DNA of 64,000 nucleotides from UBA1952 sp965246765. GTDB taxonomy: Bacteria > Bacteroidota > Bacteroidia > Chitinophagales > Chitinophagaceae. Position 1 is the stretch's first letter. Every line of letters starts with the position of its first letter. The stretch is taken from NCBI GenBank assembly GCA_965246765.1, contig CBDFFJ010000008.1, forward strand, positions 1 through 64,000. Direction: 5' to 3'. This document shows, piece after piece, positions 1 through 8,544 of this stretch. Under the pieces are notes generated by a model. That model saw only the letters and a list, made by a program, of their open reading frames with translations, was not told the DNA's origin and ran no database searches. The position numbers and the translations under genes were made by a program.

Positions 1-430
1 GCCATACGTATAGATGCCGCTCACTACCACCTTACCATCCGCGTCTTCCAGCGTAGTTGGCTCCAGGTACGGCTTGCCGCCGCGGCGGGTTGTTTCTTCA
101 AAGGACAGCGTGGCATCATCTACCCACAGGGCCAGCATCTTCACGCCGTCGCCGTGCTTGCGGATGTGCTCGGAGATGGGGGAGTCGCTTTTGAGCGGCG
201 TGGTGAGCACGAGGCGAATCTTTCCCCTGCTGCAATACATAGCTCACCCGGTCGCGCACGCCCGTCTCGGGGCCGGCGTAGGCTTTGGTCTGGAAGCCGA
301 AGGCCGTTTTATAGAAATGGGCCGCCTGCTTGGCATTGCCCACGTACAGCTCTAAGTGGTCGGTGCCGTTGATGGGCAAAAAATCGGTGGCTTTGCGGGC
401 CTGCAGCTCTTGTGCTATTGTAGCTTCCAT
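1..430 (-). pseudogene. hpd: 4-hydroxyphenylpyruvate dioxygenase, N-terminal part, frameshifted and cut by window edge
   Basis: The product would convert 4-hydroxyphenylpyruvate to homogentisate, the step before HmgA, encoded just upstream. The ATG at 430 opens a VOC-fold N-terminus (NGTDHLELYVGNAKQAAHFY, then the family-typical ETGVRDRVSYVLQQGK). After that Lys the frame breaks: the expected continuation IRLVLTTPLKSDSP is read one frame over and stays open to position 1, ending in VVVSGIYTYG. Removing one A from the run at 221-223 (minus strand GGGGAAAG) restores one continuous reading frame. Either the gene is a recent frameshift mutant or the run was miscalled. Most of the protein, including the iron ligands of the C-terminal domain, lies outside the window. 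Confidence 0.85.
221..227 (-). other. probable single-base frameshift site in hpd
   Basis: The plus strand reads TTTCCCC here. On the coding strand this is GGGGAAA, where one A too many shifts the hpd frame. Both sides of the site give good HPPD family sequence in different frames. Confidence 0.75.
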
Positions 431-475
431 AGTGCGTTTGCTTTAGGGGGTAAAGGTAAAAGATTGTGCTGCAGC

Positions 476-1075
476 CTACATGTGCTTCCTGATGAACGCC
501 ACATTCTGCACCTCCATAGGCGTCAGCTTTATCTTGCCCAGCGACTTCTCCGTGCCCTTGTACCAGCTCTCGCCGGCAAAGTGCTTCACCAGGTCTTTGT
601 CTGGAAAGATGTAGCCGTGGCGGGCGTAGATTTCATTCAGCATAATCTTCTTCCCGAAGGCGCTCTTATGTTCCATATCATCCTCCGTGAGGGCGCGCTC
701 CGAGCTTTCGGGGAACTGGCCTGGGAAGTCAAGCACCGGCTTCTTGTAAGCCACCTGATTATTGCCCTCCGTGTAGTTATTGCGACCGCCTTTCACCGTC
801 TGGCGACCGCTGTTTTCCGCCATCGGTTTGCCACCTGTGGATGCCTGGTAGGAGCCGGATGAGGTGGCGGACATTCCAAGGGCGCGTTCCCGCTCCATCA
901 CCGCCATTTCGCGCTCGCGCAGCGCCATCTCGCGCTCCTGAAGGCGCATTTCGCGCATCTTCAGCGTATCCTGAAAGGCAGTGTCGCACTCGGGCTTGTC
1001 GGGCTTGCAGGAGGGGGTGGAAAAAGAAATGGTAATGATGCCGGCTGCGGCTGCGAGGAGCAGTTTGTGCTTCAT
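476..1075 (-). CDS. YARHG-domain lipoprotein with charged coiled coil
   Basis: A 199-residue secreted protein of unknown function. The N-terminus is a signal peptide ending in a lipobox-like TPSC with Cys at residue 23, so it is probably a lipoprotein. Residues about 39-67 are a highly charged helix of repeated Glu-Arg-Glu-Met/Ala units (EREMALREREMAVMERERAL), probably a coiled coil. Residues about 150-199 form a YARHG domain (IYARHGYIFPDKDLVKHF, ending in FIRKHM), a small module found in exported bacterial proteins and thought to be extracellular. It sits between hpd and a DUF2283 gene on the same strand. Nothing visible links it to tyrosine catabolism. Confidence 0.8.
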   Translation of the reverse strand: MKHKLLLAAAAGIITISFSTPSCKPDKPECDTAFQDTLKMREMRLQEREMALREREMAVMERERALGMSATSSGSYQASTGGKPMAENSGRQTVKGGRNNYTEGNNQVAYKKPVLDFPGQFPESSERALTEDDMEHKSAFGKKIMLNEIYARHGYIFPDKDLVKHFAGESWYKGTEKSLGKIKLTPMEVQNVAFIRKHM

Positions 1076-1108
1076 AAGGGGTGTTGGATGTATGATTGGC
1101 TCAACAAG

Positions 1109-1348
1109 CTATAAAAAATGCGCCTGAAGGCGCAAACTGGCATTCAAAATAGTATATCCAATCACCGCATTCTGCTCATACCGGACAATAATATCGTCGT
1201 CCGTCATTTCCGAACGGTCAGCATGGTTCGGCTTTTTAAGATGCACATACAGAGTGTCCGCTTCCTCATCGTAAGCCGTCCAGATATGCTTATGCTGCAA
1301 GGCGATTGGCAGCAGGGTATTAAGCTCTTTTACTGTAATGGCTTCCAT
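1109..1348 (-). CDS. DUF2283 family small protein
   Basis: A 79-residue protein matching the DUF2283 pattern: a short beta-rich domain around DTLYVHLKKPNHADRSEM, DDDIIVRYE and AVIGYTILNAS. No signal peptide or membrane segment is visible. DUF2283 proteins have no firmly assigned role and some sit in toxin-antitoxin-like pairs, but no partner toxin is seen here. Its start (MEAITVKEL) is the only good ATG. A nested hairpin at 1377-1478 separates it from hmgA upstream. Confidence 0.7.
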   Translation of the reverse strand: MEAITVKELNTLLPIALQHKHIWTAYDEEADTLYVHLKKPNHADRSEMTDDDIIVRYEQNAVIGYTILNASLRLQAHFL

Positions 1349-1376
1349 ACGATCGTTCTTTTAGAAAAGTCGGCAA

Positions 1377-1478
1377 TGTCTCAGTTTGTGAAACTGCTCG
1401 CCCAAACTTGTCATTCTGAAAGAATCTTGCAAGACCCTTTCAGGGTGACAAGTCGCTGTGAACTTTCAAACTGAGACA
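1377..1478. repeat. two-tier nested hairpin element, TTGTCAT type, copy 1
   Basis: Outer arms TGTCTCAGTTTG (1377-1388) and CAAACTGAGACA (1467-1478) are perfect inverted repeats. Inside them, CTTGTCATTCTGAAAG (from about 1408) faces CTTTCAGGGTGACAAG (1437-1452), an inverted repeat with two mismatches. It lies between hmgA and the DUF2283 gene and could also end hmgA transcription. Two related elements lie near 23.1 and 28.0 kb. Confidence 0.75.
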
Positions 1479-1499
1479 CTACCGAAAAGTCATGTTCCA

Positions 1500-2660
1500 T
1501 TACTCCGTCCAGCTAAACGCATACCTATCATCCTCCAATCCCGCCGCATGAGCCGTCATTTTCAGTGGATGAAAAGTATCCACCATCACCGCCAGTTCCT
1601 TCGTCTCCTCCTTGCCAATGCTCTTCTCCACCGTGCCGGGGTGCGGCCCGTGCGGGATGCCGGATGGGTGCAGCGTAATCATCCCGCGCTCCACATGCTT
1701 GCGGCTCATAAAGTCGCCGTCCACATAGTAGAGCACCTCGTCGGAGTCAATGTTGGAATGGTTGTAAGGCGCTGGGATAGAGAGCGGATGATAGTCGTAC
1801 TTGCGCGGCACGAAGGAGCAGATGACGAAGTTGTGCCCGTCAAAAGTCTGATGTACCGGCGGCGGCTGATGCACGCGCCCGGTAATAGGTTCAAAGTCGT
1901 GGATGGAGAAGATGTAAGGATAATCGCAGCCGTCCCAGCCCACCACATCCATCGGGTGATGTTTGTACCAGATGTTGTAGAGCAGTCCACGCTTCTTCAC
2001 CTTAATGAGGAACTCGCCTGTGCGGTCAACCGTCTCCAAATCCTGAGGCTTCCGTATGTCCCGCTCGCAGTAAGGCGAGTGCTCCAGAAGCTGCCCCGTC
2101 TTGCTCAGGTATCGCTTCGGAAAGCGTATAGGCCCGAAGGATTCAATCACGAAGAGGCGGTTGTCTAGCGTGTCAAACTCAATGGCGTAAATCGTCCCGC
2201 GCGGCAGCACAACATAATCACCGTAGGAGAACGGCAGCTTGCCGTACTGCGTGCGTACATGCCCCGTGCCTTCATGGATAAAGAACACTTCATCCGCATC
2301 GGCATTCTTGTAAAAAACGTCCTCCCCCAATCCGCCCTGCGGCGCAGCAAAGGCGAGCTGACAGTCGTTGTTGAAAAGCGCAATCTTGCGGGACGCCAGC
2401 CACTCGCTTTCCGGCAGCGTACCGTATCCCATAAAAGCGCGGGGCTTCAGGATATTATCATGTGCCGCCTTCGGCGATACATCCACCGGCTCCTCCGTGC
2501 GGATGATAGCCGTCGGCGGATGCGTATGGTAGAGCAGGGTATAGTCATCCGAAAAGCCTTCGGTAGAGAAAAGCTGCTCGGAGTAAAGCGCGCCGTCGGG
2601 CCGGCGGAATTGCGTGTGGCGCTTGTGGGGTATTTGGCCGAGGGTGAAGTAGTGGGGCAT
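1500..2660 (-). CDS. hmgA: homogentisate 1,2-dioxygenase
   Basis: A non-haem Fe(II) ring-cleavage enzyme that opens homogentisate to maleylacetoacetate in tyrosine and phenylalanine breakdown; cytoplasmic. The 386-residue length and sequence fit the Bacteroidota form of the family. The N-terminus is PHYFTLGQIPHKRHTQFRRP. The cupin core includes RGTIYAIEFDTLDNRLFVIE and GPIRFPKRYL, followed by a His/acidic cluster (PYNHSNIDSDEVLYY) and HPSGIPHGPHPG near the C-terminus, which should hold the iron ligands. hpd, the preceding pathway step, is about 1.1 kb downstream on the same strand with two small genes between. A good -7 box (TAAATTTG) lies 19 bases upstream of the ATG. Confidence 0.95.
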   Translation of the reverse strand: MPHYFTLGQIPHKRHTQFRRPDGALYSEQLFSTEGFSDDYTLLYHTHPPTAIIRTEEPVDVSPKAAHDNILKPRAFMGYGTLPESEWLASRKIALFNNDCQLAFAAPQGGLGEDVFYKNADADEVFFIHEGTGHVRTQYGKLPFSYGDYVVLPRGTIYAIEFDTLDNRLFVIESFGPIRFPKRYLSKTGQLLEHSPYCERDIRKPQDLETVDRTGEFLIKVKKRGLLYNIWYKHHPMDVVGWDGCDYPYIFSIHDFEPITGRVHQPPPVHQTFDGHNFVICSFVPRKYDYHPLSIPAPYNHSNIDSDEVLYYVDGDFMSRKHVERGMITLHPSGIPHGPHPGTVEKSIGKEETKELAVMVDTFHPLKMTAHAAGLEDDRYAFSWTE

Positions 2661-2679
2661 CCTTGAAAAGTTTCGTACT

Positions 2680-2687
2680 CAAATTTA
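2680..2687 (-). promoter_or_regulatory. Bacteroidota -7 box upstream of hmgA
   Basis: The minus strand reads TAAATTTG, an exact TANNTTTG match, 19 bases before the hmgA ATG. A TTTG that could act as the -33 element lies 22 bases further upstream (2710-2713), inside the end of the DUF445 gene. Confidence 0.5.
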
Positions 2688-2696
2688 GGCAAGTTG

Positions 2697-3308
2697 CTAT
2701 TGGCCCATCCAAAGTGAAAAGGCCATCTGTATCAAGCCAATCACAAAGCCCAGCACGCCGCCAATCAGTTCCACGAAGCGAAATTCCTTCGTCATCACCG
2801 CCAGCAGCAGCGCTTCCAGCCGGTCGCTTGAGAAGGCAGCCACTTTTTCCGTTACCATCTTCTCTACATCAATCTTCGCGCTCAGCGAATCGGCGAACTG
2901 CCCGATGACTGCCGGCAGCATTGCCTCAATTTCGTCCATAAGACCTACTTTAATCGTCTGCGTGATTTCGGGCGAAAGAAACATGGCCAGCACCGGCAGC
3001 TTCTCCGCAAGGCGCTTTTGCAGAAACTCGTCAATGTGCATTTCAATGCCCGGCATCAGTCCATGAAGCTGCGAAGGGTCTTTTATCTGCGCGGCGATGT
3101 CGCTGAAGTGGAGCAGGTCGTTAGCTACGGTGGTTCCCAGCTTCGCAGCAAACTGCTTCTGCCGTTTCGGAAAGATGCCCTGAATGGTAATGCCTAAAAA
3201 CCGCTTCGGCTCACGCGGATGGAAGAGCATGTAGATGGCAATCCAGGTCGTAAACCAGCCGGTAAACGCGGCGATGAGCGGCTGCAGCAATATCCAGAAT
3301 GTGTGCAT
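2697..3308 (-). CDS. DUF445 family membrane protein
   Basis: A 203-residue protein of the DUF445 family (relatives of YheB/YjiN), whose function is not settled. It has a hydrophobic N-terminal segment (residues about 5-28, WILLQPLIAAFTGWFTTWIA), the family-typical MLFHPREPKRFLGITIQGIFPKRQ loop, a helical middle, and a hydrophobic C-terminal segment (GGVLGFVIGLIQMAFSLWM). Both ends are therefore probably in the inner membrane. It is shorter than many members, as usual for the Bacteroidota variant. It lies directly upstream of hmgA on the same strand. Confidence 0.8.
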   Translation of the reverse strand: MHTFWILLQPLIAAFTGWFTTWIAIYMLFHPREPKRFLGITIQGIFPKRQKQFAAKLGTTVANDLLHFSDIAAQIKDPSQLHGLMPGIEMHIDEFLQKRLAEKLPVLAMFLSPEITQTIKVGLMDEIEAMLPAVIGQFADSLSAKIDVEKMVTEKVAAFSSDRLEALLLAVMTKEFRFVELIGGVLGFVIGLIQMAFSLWMGQ

Positions 3309-3339
3309 AATGATTAGGGGCGTGAAGGTAGCAAATGGC

Positions 3340-5445
3340 CTAAAGGCTTATCCACGTGTCTGCCATCAGACTTTCTTCCACCGAAATCGTTGCCGTAGAG
3401 CTATTCATCACTGCTTCCCGGCTCATAAGCGCCTGGCCGTCCTTCAGACTTTTGATCCAGGCGGCGATAAGCGCCCTATGTCCTTTGTCCTGTGCGTTGC
3501 TTTGCCGTAGGTCTTTCGGGAAGCCGTAGCTGCGCAGGCTACGCCAATTCTCAATCACAATGGTGCAGCCTGCCCGGTAGAGCTCCACACGTTCTTTATC
3601 ATAGGCGCTGCTGCCGTTGCAGAAGTAATTCACTACCGCATTGCTGCCATCTGCAAATCGCAATAGTATGTTGGCGTCTTCCGGTGCTTGCCCAGAGCCA
3701 CTGTTTAGCGCATTGGCGAAGACGCCTGTGATCAGGCTGCCTGTAAAAAAAGCGCACAGATCTATGAAATGACAACTCTCGCCGGCAAGCCGCCCGCCGC
3801 CCGTTTCCTTATCTGATATCCAGTGGCCGGAAGCCAGGCGTCCTGCATTAACCGTTATCACGATATTGCGTGGGCCGCCAAGGCGGTCTAAAAGTTTTTT
3901 TGCGGTCACGGCAAGTGGCGCATAGCGACGGTTAAATCCGACGGTGATACTTGCAGCCGACGCGTGAAGTGCCACTTTCAGATCGGTAATTTCAGAGCGG
4001 CACAGTGCCAGGGGCTTCTCAACGAATACATGTAAACCCGCGCGCAACGCAGCTGAAGAGAGCGCTGCATGGGAATTATGAGGCGTGGCAATTACAACTG
4101 CGCCAATCTTGCTATCCTGCAGCAGGCTTTCAAAATCGGTCCCTGCGTTCCCGATGCCAAACTTTTTAGCCAGCGTAGCTGCTGACAAACCAGACTTACT
4201 TATAATTATGTGGGGCGTAACGCTGGTAGCTTTTAATGCGGGCAGCAGTACTGCGCTGGCAAATGCGCCCGCTCCGACTATTGCGACCATATCTCCGCTA
4301 TTTTTCCGGGCTGTCATTGCATTGGCAACAACCACTGTAGCCGCATCTGCCTGATCTGGGTAGGTGAAGACGCTTGCAAGTCGCCCAGGACTGTTTAGCT
4401 GTTCATAGGCCTTGTGCGCTTCCTGAAAAGGAATTCGTGCGCTAATAAGAGGCTCGGGATTTAGCTGCCCGCGCTGCATCGCGCCCAATACGGCGTCAAA
4501 ATTCCGGCCTTCCGTCCAGCGCACATATCCGATCGGGTAGTCAAGGCCTTGCTGCTCATAGCTGCGCTCGTAACGTCCCGGCCCATAAGAACTACTTACC
4601 TGGAAGCTGAGCTCTTTTTTAAAGAACGCCTCCCGGCTAAGTTTCATGTCCACAACCCCGGTCAGAACGATGCGGCCACGCTTCCGGCACATATCTGCGG
4701 CCAGTCTGAGAATAGCGTCGTTGCTGCTGGTCGCCGTCACAATGACCGCGTCAGCTCCGTAGCCATGCGTCATGGCACGAATGGCATCGCCAGAGGCAAC
4801 TTCCAATGGCTGCACGCCGGCCTGCGCAGCCAGCAATATGCGTGACTGATCCGGATCAGTACCTATTACCCTGCATCCGTTTGCCAGGAGCAGCTGCGCG
4901 GTAAGCTGGCCGATTAAGCCCAGACCTATCACAACAATAGTCTCTCCGAGCGTAGGTTGCGTGAGCCTTATGCTCTGGAGCGCAATGGCTCCCAGTACGG
5001 TAAATGCGGCCTGATCATCACTGACGCTATCCGGAATGCGGGCAACGAGATTGCGCGGCACGCTCACGACCTCTGCATGAGGTCCGTTAGACGCAACGCG
5101 GTCGCCTGCTTTAATATCATAAATGCCGGTGCCTGCAGCAAGCACGACACCCGCGCTGCTGTAGCCGAGCGGTATTGGTGTATCCAGCTTACTGCGCACA
5201 GCCCTGATTGTCGGGGTAAGGCCGTCTGTTTTCAGCTTGTTCAGAATTTGCCTCGCCTTCTCGGGCTGCTGCCGCAGCTTACCCAGCAAGCCTGCTTGCC
5301 CAAACTCCATCAGCATACGCTCAGTACCGGTAGAAACCACGCTGCGCGTAGTCCGGATGAGCACTTCTCCCGGATGCAGCTTCGGAGCCGGCACTTCAAT
5401 GATTGTTGGCTGGCCGGTATTAAACGGGAGGATAAGTTGCTTCAT
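3340..5445 (-). CDS. bi-domain oxidoreductase: alcohol dehydrogenase fused to Gfo/Idh/MocA
   Basis: A 701-residue fusion. Residues about 1-350 are a medium-chain zinc-type alcohol dehydrogenase: GroES-like part with STGTERMLMEFGQAGLLGKL, then a Rossmann fold with VIGLGLIGQLTAQLLL. Residues about 380-701 are a Gfo/Idh/MocA sugar oxidoreductase: nucleotide-binding GAGAFASAVLLPALKA, then the family EKP motif in HVFVEKPLALC. Such fusions are typical of exopolysaccharide loci, where they are presumed to modify a nucleotide sugar or a cyclitol; the substrate is unknown. The ATG overlaps the upstream asnB stop (ATGA), so the two are probably translationally coupled. Confidence 0.88.
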   Translation of the reverse strand: MKQLILPFNTGQPTIIEVPAPKLHPGEVLIRTTRSVVSTGTERMLMEFGQAGLLGKLRQQPEKARQILNKLKTDGLTPTIRAVRSKLDTPIPLGYSSAGVVLAAGTGIYDIKAGDRVASNGPHAEVVSVPRNLVARIPDSVSDDQAAFTVLGAIALQSIRLTQPTLGETIVVIGLGLIGQLTAQLLLANGCRVIGTDPDQSRILLAAQAGVQPLEVASGDAIRAMTHGYGADAVIVTATSSNDAILRLAADMCRKRGRIVLTGVVDMKLSREAFFKKELSFQVSSSYGPGRYERSYEQQGLDYPIGYVRWTEGRNFDAVLGAMQRGQLNPEPLISARIPFQEAHKAYEQLNSPGRLASVFTYPDQADAATVVVANAMTARKNSGDMVAIVGAGAFASAVLLPALKATSVTPHIIISKSGLSAATLAKKFGIGNAGTDFESLLQDSKIGAVVIATPHNSHAALSSAALRAGLHVFVEKPLALCRSEITDLKVALHASAASITVGFNRRYAPLAVTAKKLLDRLGGPRNIVITVNAGRLASGHWISDKETGGGRLAGESCHFIDLCAFFTGSLITGVFANALNSGSGQAPEDANILLRFADGSNAVVNYFCNGSSAYDKERVELYRAGCTIVIENWRSLRSYGFPKDLRQSNAQDKGHRALIAAWIKSLKDGQALMSREAVMNSSTATISVEESLMADTWISL

Positions 5446-7337
5446 GAGTCAGGGGCGAATTGCCTTAGCCAGCTTTCTATACAGACCAGCGAAAATAGTA
5501 TGTATGCGTTGTCTGCCTGTCCGCGCTCGTTGCTATGAATAAGCTGCGCAATGGCCGATGCGTCAAATATGCCGCGGCTCACGAATGTCGCGTCAGTGAG
5601 ACGCTCACGGACTATATGCGCCATCGGCCCTTGCATCCATTCACGAAGGGGCGCCCCAAAGCCGGTTTTACCACGGGTTATGATTTCTGCCGGCAGATAT
5701 TTCCGTGCGATGCTTCTCAGGGCGGCTTTTGTCTCGCCTCCGCGCATCTTAAGCGAGGAAGGCATGTGCGCCGCGAGTGCAATAACTGATTTGTCCACGA
5801 AGGGCACACGTATCTCTACGGAATGCGCCATGCCCATCTTGTCCATGTAGGCGAGGTTGTGGTGTGGCAGAAAGGTTTGCTGTTCCAGCATGAGCATTTG
5901 CTCAAGCAGATCCATACCTGCCGGCAGCTGATCCAGCAGCGAACGGAATGTCGCGTAAGGCCGGTTGCCGCTTGTAGCGCTCCGGTCGGCGAACAGGTTA
6001 CAGATGCGCTCCGGCGCGGCCCAGAAATGACTGTGAATGGCGGCATCGCGAGCGCTTAGCCCTGCAGCCGACAGCATTTTGGCGAACCTCCTCAGCCCTG
6101 GAGACGTGTTGCCCGTGAGCTTCAGTAAAGCACTTGGCCATCTACCAAGTGCTTTAGGCAGCCAATGCATTAAATGGTATCCGGGAATAGCAGCATGCCT
6201 GCGATACCCGGAGAAAACGTCGTCGCCGCCGGTGCCGCTCAACAGCACTTTAATGCCCTGCTCCCGGGCCGCGGATGCGATGGCGGCGGTGTACATAGCT
6301 GCCGGATCCGCCTGCGGCTCGTCCAGATCGTAAACCAAGGTATCAATCCACTGCCCTGATGGCACAAAAGCACCGCTTACCTCACGCAATGGCATATTAA
6401 GGCTGCGGGACATCAGGCGGGCATACGCCAGATCGTCCTTGAAGCCTTCCCCGGCCATTCCGCCGCCGCTGTCAATTGTATATGCCTGCAAAGCTTTGTC
6501 CGGTGCTGATACTTTCGCAATTGCAGCAATCAGACTTGAATCCAGCCCTCCCGATAGCATGATCCCGACCGGCGCATCGGCATAAAGCTGACGCTTTACC
6601 GCATCCACGAGCGTCTGTTCCAGCGTTGCCATCCATTCGCTTCCCGGCATACTTAGCTTTTCAAAATCCGGCTGGTGATAACGCCTGGGCACGGTGGTTG
6701 GCGCATCAATCCCTGTCCGGATAAAATGGCCTGGCAATAGTTTCCTGATATGCCGGAACGGCGTAGCGTCTGATGGACTGTACAGGTAAAGCAAATAATC
6801 ATAAAAGACTTCAGGCTTTAAGCTGTAATCCAATCCCTGCAGCCCCAGCAATGCTTTCATCTCGGATGCAAAAACTACCTGCCTGCCGTCGTCATACACG
6901 TACAGCGGTTTTACCCCCGAAGGGTCACGGGCAATAAACAGCTCCTGCCGCAGCCTATTCCAGACCGCGAAAGCGAAATCTCCCTCCAGATCATTGAGGC
7001 AATCAGGCCCCCAGGCGGCGAAGGCATTTAGCAGAACCTCGGTATCACATCTTGTATAAAAGCAGACTCCTTCTGCTTCCAGCCGCTTACGGAGCGTGGC
7101 TGCATTATAGAGCTCGCCATTATAGACGATGATATAATTCTTATCCGCCGTCCGCATCGGTTGCGCACCCGCCGCCGACAAATCCTGGATGGCGAGCCGG
7201 GTATTAGCCAGCCATATCTGTTCGCCCTGCCACAGGCCATTGCCGTCCGGACCCCGGTGGCGCAGGCGCTGGAGCACCTGAGTTGCCTCAGATTCGCCGG
7301 AAAGTGTATGGCGGATGCCGCCTGCGATGCCGCACAT
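5442..7337 (-). CDS. asnB: asparagine synthase (glutamine-hydrolysing)
   Basis: A 631-residue class II glutamine amidotransferase/synthetase. The start is the ATG at 7337, because the mature enzyme needs Cys right after Met (MCGIAGG); an in-frame upstream start would add 17 residues without family support. The N-terminal glutaminase domain has RHRGPDGNG and YNGELYN. The C-terminal synthetase domain has the PP-loop SGGLDSS and later GTGGDDVFSGYRRH. Located between a glycosyltransferase and a sugar oxidoreductase, it may amidate a uronic acid in the surface glycan, as proposed for AsnB-like enzymes of O-antigen clusters, rather than make free asparagine. That role is inferred from context. Confidence 0.9.
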   Translation of the reverse strand: MCGIAGGIRHTLSGESEATQVLQRLRHRGPDGNGLWQGEQIWLANTRLAIQDLSAAGAQPMRTADKNYIIVYNGELYNAATLRKRLEAEGVCFYTRCDTEVLLNAFAAWGPDCLNDLEGDFAFAVWNRLRQELFIARDPSGVKPLYVYDDGRQVVFASEMKALLGLQGLDYSLKPEVFYDYLLYLYSPSDATPFRHIRKLLPGHFIRTGIDAPTTVPRRYHQPDFEKLSMPGSEWMATLEQTLVDAVKRQLYADAPVGIMLSGGLDSSLIAAIAKVSAPDKALQAYTIDSGGGMAGEGFKDDLAYARLMSRSLNMPLREVSGAFVPSGQWIDTLVYDLDEPQADPAAMYTAAIASAAREQGIKVLLSGTGGDDVFSGYRRHAAIPGYHLMHWLPKALGRWPSALLKLTGNTSPGLRRFAKMLSAAGLSARDAAIHSHFWAAPERICNLFADRSATSGNRPYATFRSLLDQLPAGMDLLEQMLMLEQQTFLPHHNLAYMDKMGMAHSVEIRVPFVDKSVIALAAHMPSSLKMRGGETKAALRSIARKYLPAEIITRGKTGFGAPLREWMQGPMAHIVRERLTDATFVSRGIFDASAIAQLIHSNERGQADNAYILFSLVCIESWLRQFAPDS

Positions 7338-7405
7338 AATAAATAAAGATCGGTTGCCTGGCGTTGATTTAAGGAAGCCTCGGGCCAAGACGATTACCGC
7401 GCATT

Positions 7406-8524
7406 TCAGGCAAACGTATCAATGATGCGCGAGAAAGTACGGGCAACGCCTTCTATACGCTGCGCTTTCTGAGCAGCCACTTCAAGCGCGCGCAGCTTTT
7501 GTGTAAGCCGGGACGGATTTTGAGCTGCCGCCTCCAGCACGCCGGCTATATGCCCGGGCTTCAGGGGATCAAAGTAAAAGGCAGCTTCGCCAAGAAGCTC
7601 GGTAGCAAAGTCGTAATGGCTTGTGAAGATATGGCGGCGATACATCAGCGCTTCGGCATATACTCCGGAAAATGACTCCATAAGCGAAGGCAGGAAGACG
7701 CCATGATGCGCTTCTACTGTCTTACCCACATCCTGCAGGGCTACCGGTCCGATGTTCCGGATTTGGGAATATGGCCTGACGGAATCCAACAATGCCGCAG
7801 CGCCTTTTGATTCATCGCGACTGATCGTCAGAGTAATTTCCACCGGAATACCACGCTCCTTCAGGATGGCGGCGAGCGCCGGAAGGCATTCAAAATTCTT
7901 ATGCGGATAATAGCGGCTAAGAAAAAGCAATCGGAGCGGCTTCAGCGGTTGCGGCAGGGACTTGGGATGCACATCTCCTGCTTCAATTGGCGCATTGGGC
8001 AGGATGTGTACTAAGGCTTCCGGCAACTTAAAACGGGCAATAAGGCGGGAGCGCATCACCTCGGTCTGCACCGAATAGGAGGAAGCATACCGCAGATGCA
8101 TCGCCACGTACTGATCCATAATGCTGTTTCGTAAAAAAGAACGCATATCCATCGTTTTCCAGGCCGGCGACTCGTGATACACAAGCTGTGGCAACTGTAT
8201 GTGCACGAGATGCGGCCTGCCTTTTGACGGAAATGCGGCGTTGCCGAGACTGACAACCTTGTCAATCTTCAGGCGCTCGCACCATTTCGGGAAGGCGCGG
8301 TGCATTTGCAGCATCTTGGTCAGCCACGACCTGTGGTAGCTGTCCGGCAGCGGCAAGATGGCCACATTCGGGTGGCGGGCAATAGCTTCATATTCCGGGA
8401 TGCGTGGCGCGAGCACATAAAGCTTGTCATCGGGCCGTAGCGGCGCTACCGCGTTGAGTAGCTGTAACGCAACGGTCTTGCCGCCACCATGGCTCAGATT
8501 AGAGGCGTTAAGCAGCAGATTCAT
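7406..8524 (-). CDS. glycosyltransferase, GT-B fold (family 4-like)
   Basis: A 372-residue cytoplasmic glycosyltransferase. The N-terminal lobe has the sugar-acceptor loop SNLSHGGGKTVALQLL. The C-terminal lobe has the GT4 pattern LFLSRYYPHKNFECLPALAA and the E-x7-E region PSLMESFSGVYAEALMYRR, which binds the nucleotide sugar. It lies between rmlA (20 bases upstream) and asnB, so it probably adds one residue to a polyprenyl-linked surface oligosaccharide. Donor and acceptor cannot be told from the sequence. Confidence 0.88.
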   Translation of the reverse strand: MNLLLNASNLSHGGGKTVALQLLNAVAPLRPDDKLYVLAPRIPEYEAIARHPNVAILPLPDSYHRSWLTKMLQMHRAFPKWCERLKIDKVVSLGNAAFPSKGRPHLVHIQLPQLVYHESPAWKTMDMRSFLRNSIMDQYVAMHLRYASSYSVQTEVMRSRLIARFKLPEALVHILPNAPIEAGDVHPKSLPQPLKPLRLLFLSRYYPHKNFECLPALAAILKERGIPVEITLTISRDESKGAAALLDSVRPYSQIRNIGPVALQDVGKTVEAHHGVFLPSLMESFSGVYAEALMYRRHIFTSHYDFATELLGEAAFYFDPLKPGHIAGVLEAAAQNPSRLTQKLRALEVAAQKAQRIEGVARTFSRIIDTFA

Positions 8525-8544
8525 GGAGCGGTAGAAAGTTTGTC

